Notes: generated from the sequence alone by a model not told the origin. A stretch of 64,000 nucleotides of DNA from Actinophytocola algeriensis (GCF_014203735.1 NZ_JACHJQ010000001.1:1262242-1326241); one strand, 5' to 3'; numbered from the stretch's first letter, positions 1-7,658 are shown. Numbers and translations are program-made.

Positions 1-1
1 C

Positions 2-349
2 CTCGGCAGCCTGTACGAGGTCGCGCGGCAGGTGCAGCACATCACGGAGGCACTCCACGCCGCCGCGGCGGGCAACGCACCGGTCGCAGGCGAGTGGTTC
101 ACCGGCTCGTACGCCGAGTTGCTCGACGCCCTGGCCGCGGCCGTCTCCACCCACCACGACGCCGAAACCACGAGGGCGTCACCCTGCAGCGTGGCCGAGG
201 CGCGCGACCGCAGCCGATCCCGGCGCCGGGAACTGGTGGAGCGCGGCGAGCTGGCCAAGGACGGGGTGCGCCTGGACTGGAGCACCCAGGCCACGCTGCT
301 GCTGGCAGTGGAACGAGCATGCGACGCGGTCCTCGACGGTCACAGTTAG
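2..349 (+). CDS. Hypothetical protein, 5'-partial
   Basis: The reading frame is open from the first bases of the window (LGSLYEVARQ precedes the first GTG at 32), so this is probably the C-terminal part of a longer protein that begins upstream. It ends with TAG at 347-349. The visible part is largely helical: an alanine-rich stretch, a basic segment (RDRSRSRRREL) and a short C-terminal helix. I recognise no family. A perfect hairpin about 80 bp downstream is a likely terminator. That the frame is coding is supported by strong third-position GC; the function is unknown. Confidence 0.6.
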   Translation, partial: LGSLYEVARQVQHITEALHAAAAGNAPVAGEWFTGSYAELLDALAAAVSTHHDAETTRASPCSVAEARDRSRSRRRELVERGELAKDGVRLDWSTQATLLLAVERACDAVLDGHS

Positions 350-431
350 TGCGGTGTCCACCAGCGTTTGCCGGGTCCTGCGGCGGATCCGGCCAAGCCG
401 ACGGTGATCGTCGTACCGGGGAGGGGTGGTA

Positions 432-456
432 TGCCGTGAAAGCGCCTTTCACGGCA
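432..456. terminator. Perfect 11-bp stem hairpin, likely terminator
   Basis: TGCCGTGAAAG and CTTTCACGGCA form a perfect 11-bp stem around a 3-base loop (CGC). It lies between the end of the first gene and the convergent MarR gene, so it could end transcription from either side. There is no U-tract, as is usual for high-GC actinomycete hairpins. Confidence 0.6.
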
Positions 457-529
457 CAACGGGATGGCAGGCAGACCGACCCATGCCAGAGAACCGAAGA
501 TGCCAACTGGGTAGCCATCCCAGAGACCT

Positions 530-665
530 GCCCCTCCGGCGAGGAGCCGCCGGAGGCGAACCCGTCCGGCAAGAAGCCGCCGGCAAACCCGCCCGGCGAG
601 AACGCCCGTCCGACGACGACACCCGTCCGGCGAGGACAAAACCACGAACCCACCCGGCCAACGCA
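530..665. repeat. Degenerate short repeats in the 350-673 intergenic gap
   Basis: The 324-bp gap between the first gene and the MarR gene holds the hairpin at 432-456 and then about five imperfect copies of a core close to ACCCGTCCGGCGAGAA, spaced roughly 26-33 bp apart. Several frames stay open through it, but none has a start, ribosome-binding site or recognisable family. I see no gene here. Confidence 0.4.
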
Positions 666-673
666 AGTGGACA

Positions 674-1111
674 CTAGGCGTAGGGATCGGTGATCTCCCG
701 CAGCTTGCCGAGGATCTGCCGCAGCTGGGCCAGGTGGCGTTTGCCGAGGTGCGTCGCCCACTCGGCCTCGACCTCGGCCACGGCCGCGGCGGCGATGGGA
801 AGAGCGTCCGCACCGCGTCCGGAGATGCGCACGAGACGTGCCCGCTTGTCGGTCGGGTCCGGTACGCGCTCGACCCAGCCCGCCTTCTCCAGCTGGTCGA
901 CGAGGAACCCGGCGGTCTGCTTGGTCACCTGCGCCTGCTCGGCGAGGTCCGTCAACCGCGTCCCGCCGGGCCCGATGCGCTGGACGATCTTCATCTGCGC
1001 GGTGGTGATGTCGCGGTAGCCCGCGTCGTGGAGTGCCTGGACGACCCGGTTCTCCAGCGACCGGTACGGGATGTAGAGCAGCAGCCCGGTGTTGAGCTGG
1101 TCCTCCGTCAC
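674..1111 (-). CDS. MarR-family transcriptional regulator
   Basis: A 145-residue protein, the normal size for MarR repressors. The N-terminal dimerisation helix is followed by a winged helix-turn-helix at about residues 35-95: the recognition region reads LTDLAEQAQVTKQTAGFLVDQLEKAGWVER and the wing contains DPTDKRARLVRIS, the DxRxxxxxLT-like signature of the family. The start at 1111 faces the isomerase-like gene at 1189 across a 77-bp spacer containing two palindromes. The usual mode is autorepression plus repression of the divergent gene, relieved by a small phenolic or oxidant ligand. The ligand here is not deducible. Confidence 0.93.
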   Translation of the reverse strand: MTEDQLNTGLLLYIPYRSLENRVVQALHDAGYRDITTAQMKIVQRIGPGGTRLTDLAEQAQVTKQTAGFLVDQLEKAGWVERVPDPTDKRARLVRISGRGADALPIAAAAVAEVEAEWATHLGKRHLAQLRQILGKLREITDPYA

Positions 1112-1129
1112 GGAGCCCCCTTGACGTTG

Positions 1130-1167
1130 GTCAGAGAATCTGACTTAATTTGGTCAGCGCATCTGAC
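1130..1167. promoter_or_regulatory. Two tandem MarR-type operator palindromes
   Basis: GTCAGA-GAA-TCTGAC (1130-1144, perfect) and GTCAGC-GCA-TCTGAC (1153-1167, one mismatch) are repeated 23 bp apart, about two helical turns, in the spacer between the divergent MarR gene and the gene at 1189. The flanks also repeat (TTGGTCAG...TCTGACT). This is a typical layout for a regulator controlling both promoters, and two dimers would bind on nearly the same face. The binder is inferred, not shown. Confidence 0.75.
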
Positions 1168-1188
1168 TAATGCTAACGGGAGGTTCCC

Positions 1189-1845
1189 ATGGACCGTGAG
1201 CAGCGCTGGCGGGCGATAGAACAGGAACGGCTGAAGCTGGCTTCCCTGCTCGACACCCTGACCGCCGAAGAATGGGACCGTCCTTCCCTGTGCGAAGGCT
1301 GGCGTGTGCGCGATGTGGCCGCACATGTGTCGCTGGCGCCGCAACCGCCGGGCGTGCTGGACATGCTCGTGTGGGCCGTCCGCGCACGCGGCCGCTTTCA
1401 CCGCCTGAACCACGACATCTCGGTGGCCCACGCTGATGCGCGGCCGGTCGCCGGGCTGGTCGCGGACCTGCGGGCGCACGCGGCCTCCCGTCGGTTGCCG
1501 CCGTTCACCAACAGCCGCAACATCCTCTACGACACGCTGGTACACGCCCAGGACATCGCGATCCCGTTGCAGCGGCCGCATCCCATGCCGGTGGCCGCCG
1601 CTGCCGATGGTGCGACCCGGGTGTGGTCGATGGGGTGGCCGTTCTGGGCTCGGCGGCGGCTGGCGGGCTACCGGTTGGTGGCCACTGACGTGGAGTGGCA
1701 GGCCGGCGGTGGCGTGCGGGAGGTCAGCGGGCCCATCGAGGCGTTGCTGCTTCTGCTCACCGGGCGCACCGCTGCGCTGCATCGACTCGGCGGTCCTGGC
1801 GCCTGTGCGTTGACCGCGGAACTCGGCGAGCGTCGCCGAGCTTGA
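1189..1845 (+). CDS. Maleylpyruvate isomerase / DinB-type family protein
   Basis: A 218-residue protein with the architecture of the actinobacterial mycothiol-dependent maleylpyruvate isomerase (MDMPI) / TIGR03083 family. The N-terminal four-helix bundle carries the pattern W-x-x-P-S-x-C-x-G-W-x-V-x-D-V-A-A-H (residues about 34-51) and a later HAQDIAIP motif, which provide the metal-binding histidines of this fold. The start ATG at 1189 follows a good GGGAGG site. Family members conjugate or isomerise substrates with mycothiol; many paralogues have no known substrate. Divergent placement from a MarR gene with shared operators suggests induction by a small toxic compound, so a detoxification role is plausible. 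Confidence 0.8.
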   Translation: MDREQRWRAIEQERLKLASLLDTLTAEEWDRPSLCEGWRVRDVAAHVSLAPQPPGVLDMLVWAVRARGRFHRLNHDISVAHADARPVAGLVADLRAHAASRRLPPFTNSRNILYDTLVHAQDIAIPLQRPHPMPVAAAADGATRVWSMGWPFWARRRLAGYRLVATDVEWQAGGGVREVSGPIEALLLLLTGRTAALHRLGGPGACALTAELGERRRA

Positions 1846-2055
1846 CGGTCGCGGCCCGCATCGCCGCGATGTGGACCAACACGGTTCGTGGCGCCACGCA
1901 GCCAACCCAGGTGTGCGCTTCGAACGCTGCCACGCTGCCGCGCTTCGCACGGTGTCGCGCTGCGCCGTTGCCGCTCGGAGCCTGGGCGTCGAGCCGCCCT
2001 GTCTCCCTCGTCGATCTCCTTTCTGTCGCTACACTCCGGCCGCCACTACGGGCGC

Positions 2056-2700
2056 ATGGACGGGGTCGGCATGGACGAGAGGCTCATCCGGGCGAACGAG
2101 CTGTACGAGCGGGCCGTGTTCGGTGGTGACGATGCCGCTCTCGTGGCCGCCGACCGGGAGCTCGACGCGATCGACGCCGATCTCGCGCTTGCCAGGGGCA
2201 AGGTCGTGCACGCGCGGTTCCTGGCACGCAGGGTCGAGGATCCGGCTGAGCTTCCGCTCTTCGAGCGGGCCGTCGGTCTCTACCACCGGGTCGGCGACGA
2301 GCGCGGCGAAGCCGAGGCCCTGTTCTGGGTCGCCACCTACCACCAGGTCGTCCGCGACGACCACGACACCGTCGTGCCCGTGCTCGGGCGGGCGCGTGCG
2401 CTCGCCACCCAGGCAGGCGACGACCTCACCCTGTCCTACATCCTGCGGCACCTCGGGTTCGTCGAGCAGGCCGCCGGGCGGGTCCCGGCAGCACGGGAGC
2501 TGTTCGTCGAGTCGACCGAACTGCGGCGCAAGATCGGGTTCCAGGCCGGGGTCGCGGCCAACCTCGTCGGGCTCGCCCACCTCGCCGACGATCCCGGGGA
2601 GGCGCGGGCGCACCTCGACGAGGCGGTCGCCGTCGCACGTGAGTGCGGGGCGGACGCCGTGCTCGGGTGGGTCGCGGAGGCCAGGGCGAAGCTCGGTTAG
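2056..2700 (+). CDS. Tetratricopeptide-repeat protein
   Basis: About 214 residues, almost entirely helical, built of TPR-like helix pairs: a FERAVGLYHRVGDERGEAEALFWVA unit near residue 70, an RARALATQAGDDLTL unit near 115, then AARELFVESTELRRK and AHLDEAVAVARECGA. The spacing of about 40 residues and the small/large residue pattern fit TPRs. No catalytic or DNA-binding domain is visible, so it is a stand-alone scaffold or the sensor part of a split system. ATG 2056 is chosen; ATG 2071, with GGGG upstream, is an alternative. Its stop codon overlaps the stop of the convergent hydrolase pseudogene. Confidence 0.7.
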   Translation: MDGVGMDERLIRANELYERAVFGGDDAALVAADRELDAIDADLALARGKVVHARFLARRVEDPAELPLFERAVGLYHRVGDERGEAEALFWVATYHQVVRDDHDTVVPVLGRARALATQAGDDLTLSYILRHLGFVEQAAGRVPAARELFVESTELRRKIGFQAGVAANLVGLAHLADDPGEARAHLDEAVAVARECGADAVLGWVAEARAKLG

Positions 2701-3475
2701 GTTTCGGCCGCCACCCGCTCCAGCCACTCCGACACCAGGGCGTCGAACAGCGCCGGCTGCTCGAACTGCAGGTTGTGACCCGCCACGTCGAGCACCGCGA
2801 ACGTCGCCCTCGGTAGTGGGGTAAGAGCGCCCACTGGTCGTTGTAGCCCACCACGTCGTCCTGTCGGCCTGCCAGGATCAGCGCGGGACGGCGGAACTCC
2901 TCGCCACCCTCCGGGTCGTCGGACAGCAGCCACCGCCGCCGGATGCGGGCCAAGGCCTCCTCGTCGGCCACCGCCAGCCCTGGCTCGATCTCGTCGGTGA
3001 ACCGGCGCAGTGTCTCCGGGGAGGACACCACCGCGATCGACGAGAACTCCTCGTTCTCCGGCAGTCCCGGCGCATGCCGCAGCACCTGTCGTGGCGGTAC
3101 GTCCCTCGTCGAGTGCTCCACCGCCACGCCGATCGGGCAGATCAGGGCCAGCCCCAGCACCCGCGGCCCCAGCGCCCGCGCGAGCCCGCGTGCCAGGTAC
3201 CCGCCGTAGGACTCACCCACCAACAGGAACGGCTCCGTGCCGATGGTGTCCGACACGAACTCGCGCACCGCCGACAGCACGTCGTCCGACGACGCGACCG
3301 ACGGCGGGGCAGGGGACCCGCCCATGCCCGGCAGGTCCGGGTACAGCCGCCGGTACCCCGGTTTTCGCTCGAACACCGGCTCCAGGCAACCGAGCATCAG
3401 CCGGTGGTCCGGGGTCCAGCCGTGCAGTGCGAGAACAGGGGTGCCGGTGCCGATGTCGACGTGGTTCAGGTTCAT
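2697..3475 (-). pseudogene. Alpha/beta hydrolase, single-base frameshift near 3' end
   Basis: An alpha/beta-fold hydrolase with a complete catalytic set: the oxyanion-region HGWTPDH, nucleophile elbow GESYGG, acid loop RQDDVVGYNDQW and histidine GHNLQFEQP. The acid lies in one frame and the histidine in another: after LLPHY (about 2810-2816) the frame breaks, and adding one base (CCG AGG for CGAGG) restores PRATFAVLDVAGHNLQFEQPALFDAL through to a stop at 2697-2699. Without it, the protein loses its catalytic histidine and runs on for about 140 unrelated residues. It is either a recent inactivating mutation or a sequencing error. The start ATGAACCTGAAC at 3475 is chosen by homology of the N-terminus. 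Confidence 0.75.
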
Positions 3476-3520
3476 GGCGGGCATCATGCAGCAGAGCACC
3501 GACAATTCTGGGAGAAGCCG

Positions 3521-3952
3521 ATGCCGGACAGCCCCGACGTGCCGGACGACGTCCTCGAGCGCCTCCGCGCGCTGTGCACGGCGCTCCCCGGCGTCTACGA
3601 GGAACAGGCCTGGGTCGGCACCCGCTGGCTGGTCCGCAAGAAGACCTTCGCCCACGTCCTCGGCATCAGTGACGAGTACCCGCCCGCCTACACCCGCGAA
3701 GTCCCGTACGTCGGCGACGCCACCGTCCTCACCTTCCGCGCCGACGGCGACGAGCTCGCCGCGCTGGTCGGCACCGGGCACCCGTTCTACAAGCCGAGCT
3801 GGCACCCGCAGGTCGTCGGCATGGTGGTCGAACCGGACGCGGACTGGGACGAGATCGCCGAGCTGCTCACCGAGAGCTACTGCCTGCGGGCGCCGAAGAA
3901 GCTGGCGGCACAGGTTTCCCGGCCGGGTCCCGCAGAAGGCGGACCGGGCTGA
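3521..3952 (+). CDS. MmcQ/YjbR-family protein
   Basis: A 143-residue small single-domain protein of the MmcQ/YjbR (CyaY-like fold) family. Characteristic features are LPGVYEEQAWVGTRWLVRKKTFAHVL near the N-terminus, a central TVLTFRAD strand, HPFYKPSWHPQVVGMVV, and a C-terminal W-x-E-I-A-E-L-L-T-E-S-Y-C-L-R-A-P-K-K, the last motif being the family's most recognisable. Members are called DNA-binding by similarity, but the biochemical role is unsettled. ATG 3521 follows GGGAGAAG at good spacing. It is monocistronic, between a divergent hydrolase pseudogene and the gene at 4046. Confidence 0.85.
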   Translation: MPDSPDVPDDVLERLRALCTALPGVYEEQAWVGTRWLVRKKTFAHVLGISDEYPPAYTREVPYVGDATVLTFRADGDELAALVGTGHPFYKPSWHPQVVGMVVEPDADWDEIAELLTESYCLRAPKKLAAQVSRPGPAEGGPG

Positions 3953-4045
3953 ACCCCGACGGCACCGGGCACGCGAGCATCAGCAGGCGCGCTGCGCCGG
4001 ACCGGTCAGGAATCGAGAAGCACCCTCGCCGCGACCGCACCTAGC

Positions 4046-4510
4046 GTGACGGCCATGGCAGAGAAGAAGAAGCGCAAGCCCGGTACACCAGGGGCGTTCT
4101 CGCGGTGGACGCAGCAGAAGGCCAACGCCCGCATGACACGCAAGGTCCGCGGTGGCAGAGGTCAGTTCATGGGCATGGACGTGCTGATCCTGAACACCGT
4201 CGGCAGGCGGTCGGGGCAGCCGAGGGAGACCCCCGTCGCGTGGTTCGCCGACGGGGAGGGCGCCCGGCTGATCGTCGCGTCCGGCGGCGGGAGCCTGAAC
4301 CCGGACTGGCACGCGAACCTGATGGCGCACCCCGGCCGGGCGACCATCGAACTGCCCGGCCAGGAGCCCGTCCCGGTGACGCCGCACCAGCTCGCCGACG
4401 CCGAGCGGGAGGAGGCGTGGGCGCGGATCACCGCCGCCCAGCCCCGGCTCGCGAAGTACCAGGCCAAGTCCGACCGGCAGTACCCGGTCATCCGCCTCAC
4501 CACACGGTGA
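4046..4510 (+). CDS. Deazaflavin (F420)-dependent nitroreductase-like protein
   Basis: A 154-residue protein of the Ddn / split-barrel flavin-reductase superfamily. The family core is visible: MGMDVLILNTVGRRSGQPRETPV (residues about 45-67, the TxGRKSG-type cofactor-phosphate loop), then DGEGARLIVASGGGSLNPDWHANL (NPxWxxNL motif) and HPGRATIEL. Family members use reduced coenzyme F420 to reduce quinones, nitro-compounds or enones. The basic N-terminus (EKKKRKPG) may help membrane association, as reported for mycobacterial Ddn. GTG 4046 or ATG 4055 could be the start. The substrate is unknown. Confidence 0.88.
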   Translation: MTAMAEKKKRKPGTPGAFSRWTQQKANARMTRKVRGGRGQFMGMDVLILNTVGRRSGQPRETPVAWFADGEGARLIVASGGGSLNPDWHANLMAHPGRATIELPGQEPVPVTPHQLADAEREEAWARITAAQPRLAKYQAKSDRQYPVIRLTTR

Positions 4511-4649
4511 CCTGCACGAGGACCGCCGCGGGCGCGCCGAAGTAGCGCGACCAGAAGAAGCGCCGCGCCGCGTCAAGGTGGAGCGGTTGCGCCGCCGCCG
4601 GGATGCCGCAACCGCTTGATCGCCCCAAATCCTGCCCGAAAAGACCGAC

Positions 4650-4677
4650 TGAACCGAGCCACCGACCGGTACGTGTA
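4650..4677 (+). promoter_or_regulatory. Putative SigL-type ECF promoter
   Basis: TGAACC (4650-4655), a 16-bp spacer, then CGTGTA (4672-4677). The same boxes with the same spacing precede the sigma gene at 7047. This matches the -35 TGAACC / -10 CGTgtc pattern that I recall for mycobacterial SigL. Transcription would start near 4684 and read the gene at 4733. Confidence 0.65.
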
Positions 4678-4732
4678 TCCCCTGAGCGGGTTGGTGGCTC
4701 ATTGTCGGCATACGCAAGGACAGGAGAAGGTC

Positions 4733-5455
4733 ATGGCGCAGCGTGGTCCGCTGGTCACCGCCGCCGTCGTGGTGGCTGGTCTCGTGGGTCTCATGGCGGC
4801 CAACGCGTCGGGTGGTCTCGTCACCGCGGGCAACACGACGCCCGGTCAGGAGAACGTCGCGGCGACGGAGACCACGCAGCCACCGGTCACCACCGAGCCG
4901 CCCGCGCCGCCGGTGACGACGACCGAGCCGCCCGCGCCACCCGCGTCGACGACGACCGACCTCCCGGCACCGCCGGAGCCCGAGTTCCCGGCCGAGGCGG
5001 TCTTCGCCGGCCGCGCCGCGGACAGCCCGATGGCGATCGCGGTCGCGGTCAAGGGCGACGAGGCCGCCGCGTACCTCTGCGACGGCGCGAACGTCGAGAC
5101 CTGGCTGAAGGGCACGGCCGTGGAGGGCACGGTCGACCTGAAGTCCAAGGACGGCGCCAACACGCTGACCGCGGAGCTGACCGGCGAGAACCTCAACGGC
5201 ACCATCACGATCGCGGGCCAGCCGCTGCAGTTCAGCCTCGCGCCCGCGCAGGCGCCCGCCGGCCTGTACCGCGGTGAGGGCGACACGACCACGCTCGGCT
5301 GGATCATCCTGCCCGACGGCACCCAGGTCGGCATCGCCCGTTCCGCGTCCGGCAACGCGCCGGCACCCGCCCTCGACCCGGCCAAGGGAGCCGTGACGGT
5401 CCGTGGCGAGCGGGTCGGTGCCGAGAAGGTCTCCGGCGAGACCACGTTCGGCTGA
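4733..5455 (+). CDS. Secreted protein of unknown function with Pro/Thr linker
   Basis: A 240-residue protein. The start ATG 4733 has AGGAGAAGG directly upstream. Residues 1-30 form a signal peptide or anchor (short polar start, then TAAVVVAGLVGLMAANA). Residues about 40-82 are a Thr/Pro/Glu-rich linker with three TTEPPAPP-like repeats, as in cell-wall-spanning actinobacterial proteins. The C-terminal 150 residues form a compact beta-rich domain (MAIAVAVKGDEAAAYLCDGANVE..., then NGTITIAGQPLQF, GLYRGEG, GWIILPDGTQVG). No catalytic motif is evident. It sits behind a SigL-type promoter box and ahead of the DUF6529/Rieske pair, so it may be an extracytoplasmic part of that redox module. Confidence 0.8.
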   Translation: MAQRGPLVTAAVVVAGLVGLMAANASGGLVTAGNTTPGQENVAATETTQPPVTTEPPAPPVTTTEPPAPPASTTTDLPAPPEPEFPAEAVFAGRAADSPMAIAVAVKGDEAAAYLCDGANVETWLKGTAVEGTVDLKSKDGANTLTAELTGENLNGTITIAGQPLQFSLAPAQAPAGLYRGEGDTTTLGWIILPDGTQVGIARSASGNAPAPALDPAKGAVTVRGERVGAEKVSGETTFG

Positions 5456-5464
5456 TCTTCCACC

Positions 5465-5483
5465 CGGTTCCGCGGGGGAACCG
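5465..5483 (+). terminator. Hairpin between secreted protein and DUF6529 gene
   Basis: CGGTTCC-GCGGG-GGAACCG, a perfect 7-bp stem with a 5-base loop, 10 bp after the stop of the upstream gene. It is a possible terminator or attenuator, reducing read-through into the membrane-protein gene at 5541. No U-tract follows. Confidence 0.4.
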
Positions 5484-5540
5484 AGCACGCGACAGAGGGT
5501 GCCGGGTCGGCCGAGTCCCGGCAGCACGAAGGAGACTCCG

Positions 5541-6227
5541 ATGACCACGCGACCGCCTGAGCCGCCCGACTTCGGACCGACCGGACCACCCCTTGACTCC
5601 GACCTCACCCAGCCGGTGCCAGGGCACTGGCTCAACGAGACCGCGACCAACGTCGCGCCGGTGACGTTCGAGGAAGAGGACATCTACGCCGAGCCCGTGA
5701 ACATCCGCGGTGTCGTGGTCGCGCTGGGCATCGGCGCGCTCGTCGCCGTCGTCATGGGTGTGTACGGCAGCACGCACGAACCCACCGGCGAGGCGCTGAA
5801 CCTCGCGGGCTTCTCCGACGGCCTGCACGCCAAGGTGTGGCTGGGTTCCGTCGCGTTCGCGCTCGCGCTCGTGCAGGTCCTGTCGGCGATGGCGATCTGG
5901 GGCAGACTGCCCGGGTTCACCGCGGGCCGCGGCACCGCGGTGGTGCACCGCTGGTCCGGCCGCCTCGCGGTGATCGTGTCGCTGCCGGTCGCCGCGCACT
6001 GCCTCTACGCCCTGGGGTTCCAGTCCTTCGACACCCGGGTGCTGCTGCACTCGTTGCTGGGCTGCTTCTTCTACGGCCTGTTCGTCTGCAAGATGGTCGT
6101 CCTCACCAAGTCCCGCACGCCAGGCTGGGCGCTGCCCGTCATCGGCGCGGCCGTGTTCACCGCCCTCGTCGGCCTGTGGGTGACGTCGTCCCTGTGGTTC
6201 TTCTCCGAGTTCGGGGTGAGTTTGTAA
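5541..6227 (+). CDS. DUF6529 family membrane protein, possible b-type heme carrier
   Basis: A 228-residue protein; the start ATG 5541 follows AAGGAG. A proline-rich cytoplasmic N-terminus of about 55 residues precedes five hydrophobic helices (about 58-76, 98-120, 141-162, 167-187, 197-219). Histidines sit at or near helix ends: H96 (GLHAK), H136 (VVHRW), H153 (AAHCLY) and H170 (LLHSLLG), a pattern reminiscent of cytochrome b561-type four-helix heme proteins. The assignment to DUF6529 is from memory of the family's sequence. Its TAA overlaps the ATG of the double-Rieske gene (TAATG), so the two are translationally coupled, which suggests a membrane heme/Rieske pair. Heme binding is inferred. 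Confidence 0.8.
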   Translation: MTTRPPEPPDFGPTGPPLDSDLTQPVPGHWLNETATNVAPVTFEEEDIYAEPVNIRGVVVALGIGALVAVVMGVYGSTHEPTGEALNLAGFSDGLHAKVWLGSVAFALALVQVLSAMAIWGRLPGFTAGRGTAVVHRWSGRLAVIVSLPVAAHCLYALGFQSFDTRVLLHSLLGCFFYGLFVCKMVVLTKSRTPGWALPVIGAAVFTALVGLWVTSSLWFFSEFGVSL

Positions 6228-7015
6228 TGAGTCACGAGATCCCCCGCCGCGCCGCGGTGGGGTTCGCTGTCGTGGGCGCCGCCTGCGCGGCCTGCACCCG
6301 GTACGGCGCGTCCAGCCCGCAACCCGAGGCGCAGACCGTCACCCCCGGCGCGCCGCCCCAGGTGCTCGGCAAAGCCATCGACATCCCCGTCAACGGCGGT
6401 GTCGTGTACCGCGACGAGAAGATCGTGGTGACACAGCCAGCCAAGGGCGAGTTCAAGGGTTACTCCGCGGTGTGCACCCACCAGGGCTGCGTCGTCAACG
6501 ACGTCGCCGCGGGCACCATCAACTGCGACTGCCACGGCAGCAAGTTCGGGCTGGACGGGTCGGTCACCACCGGCCCGGCGACACAGCCCCTGCCGCCGGT
6601 CGAGGTCACCGTGAACGAGAGCGGCGACATTGTCATGGGTGCGGCCGCCCCGGACACGACAGCGCCGGGTACGACGGACCCGGGCACGACAGAGCCACCA
6701 GCGCCACCGGAAGAGCCACCGGCCGACGCGCCGGAGGGCCTCGCGTCGACCGGGGACATCCCGGTCGGCGGTGGCACGGTGTTCCAGGCCGAGCAGGTCG
6801 TGATCACGCAGCCGTCGCCGGGGGAGTTCCGCGCGTACTCCGCGGTGTGCACCCACCAGGGCTGCATCGTCAACGACGTCAACGGTGGCACCATCAACTG
6901 CAACTGCCACGGGAGCAAGTTCGGCCTCGACGGATCGGTGTCACAGGGGCCCGCCTCCGCACCGCTGCCGGCCGTTGCCGTTAAGGTGACCGGAGATCAG
7001 ATCTCGTTGGCATGA
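6227..7015 (+). CDS. Exported protein with two tandem Rieske [2Fe-2S] domains
   Basis: A 262-residue protein. The N-terminus has twin arginines (EIPRRAAVGF) and a short hydrophobic run ending in cysteines (GAACAAC), so Tat export, perhaps with lipidation at Cys20 or Cys23. Rieske domain 1 (about 45-135) has C83-T-H85-x2-C88 and C100-x-C102-H103; domain 2 (about 175-262) has C208-T-H210-x2-C213 and C225-x-C227-H228. Both keep all four cluster ligands and both disulfide cysteines of the bc1-type, high-potential class. They are joined by a Thr/Pro linker (about 140-170). The domains are about 70% identical around the clusters, so this is an internal duplication. Single-domain versions are the norm. 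Confidence 0.93.
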   Translation: MSHEIPRRAAVGFAVVGAACAACTRYGASSPQPEAQTVTPGAPPQVLGKAIDIPVNGGVVYRDEKIVVTQPAKGEFKGYSAVCTHQGCVVNDVAAGTINCDCHGSKFGLDGSVTTGPATQPLPPVEVTVNESGDIVMGAAAPDTTAPGTTDPGTTEPPAPPEEPPADAPEGLASTGDIPVGGGTVFQAEQVVITQPSPGEFRAYSAVCTHQGCIVNDVNGGTINCNCHGSKFGLDGSVSQGPASAPLPAVAVKVTGDQISLA

Positions 7016-7040
7016 ACCGAACCCGGTTCACAACCGTGTT
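7013..7040 (+). promoter_or_regulatory. Putative SigL-type autoregulatory promoter of the sigma gene
   Basis: TGAACC (7013-7018), overlapping the Rieske stop codon, a 16-bp spacer, then CGTGTT (7035-7040). A start site about 7 bp later falls on the GTG at 7047, so a leaderless transcript is likely. The same promoter class occurs at 4650, which fits ECF autoregulation. Confidence 0.7.
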
Positions 7041-7046
7041 CCAGTC

Positions 7047-7658
7047 GTGAGCGAAGTCGCAACAGGTACCCTGCTCATCGACCGGCCACTGGGGCAGGTG
7101 ATGGCGGCCGTGGCAATGATCGGCAGACGTTCTCGGCGCGCGCGTGCCGCGAACCCGGCCGAGGACCTCATCAAGTCCCTCTACGCCGAACACGGCCGAA
7201 GCCTCCTCGACTACGCGACCAGGCTGACCGGCGACCGCGCCGCGGCCGAGGACGTCGTGCAGGAGACGCTGCTGCGGGCGTGGAAGCACGCCGACGCGCT
7301 GCAGTCCGGCGTCGGCTCCGTGCGGGGCTGGCTGCTGACAGTCGCCCGCAACCTCGTGACCGACCGCGCCCGCGCCCGCGCCGCCCGGCCGACCGAGGTC
7401 AACCAGCCGATCGACGTGCCTGCCGCCCAGCGCGACCACGCCGACGCGGTCGTCGACACCATGACTGTCATGGGGGCGCTGGAGGGCCTGTCGCCGGAGC
7501 ACCGGGCCGTGCTCGTCGAGGTGTACTACCGCGGCCGGACGGTCAACGAGACCGCCACCGTGCTCGGCATCGCGCCCGGTACGGTGAAATCGAGGACATA
7601 TCACGCGGTCCGCGCACTGCGGGCGACGCTGGGGCATTCGGGGGAGGTGCGTCAATGA
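7047..7658 (+). CDS. ECF RNA polymerase sigma factor, SigL/SigK-like
   Basis: A 203-residue ECF sigma factor. Region 2 is at about residues 40-105 (LYAEHGRSLLDYATRLTGDRAAAEDVVQETLLRAW, then RGWLLTVARNLVTDRAR); region 4 is at about 140-195 (ALEGLSPEHRAVLVEVYYRGRTVNETATVLGIAPGTVKSRTYHAVRAL) with the helix-turn-helix GIAPGTVKSR. GTG 7047 is chosen because it lies where the predicted promoter would start transcription; ATG 7101, preceded by GGGGCAGG, is an alternative and would remove 18 residues that look poorly conserved. The stop overlaps the anti-sigma ATG (ATGA). It probably drives its own gene and the adjacent redox operons. Confidence 0.93.
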   Translation: MSEVATGTLLIDRPLGQVMAAVAMIGRRSRRARAANPAEDLIKSLYAEHGRSLLDYATRLTGDRAAAEDVVQETLLRAWKHADALQSGVGSVRGWLLTVARNLVTDRARARAARPTEVNQPIDVPAAQRDHADAVVDTMTVMGALEGLSPEHRAVLVEVYYRGRTVNETATVLGIAPGTVKSRTYHAVRALRATLGHSGEVRQ

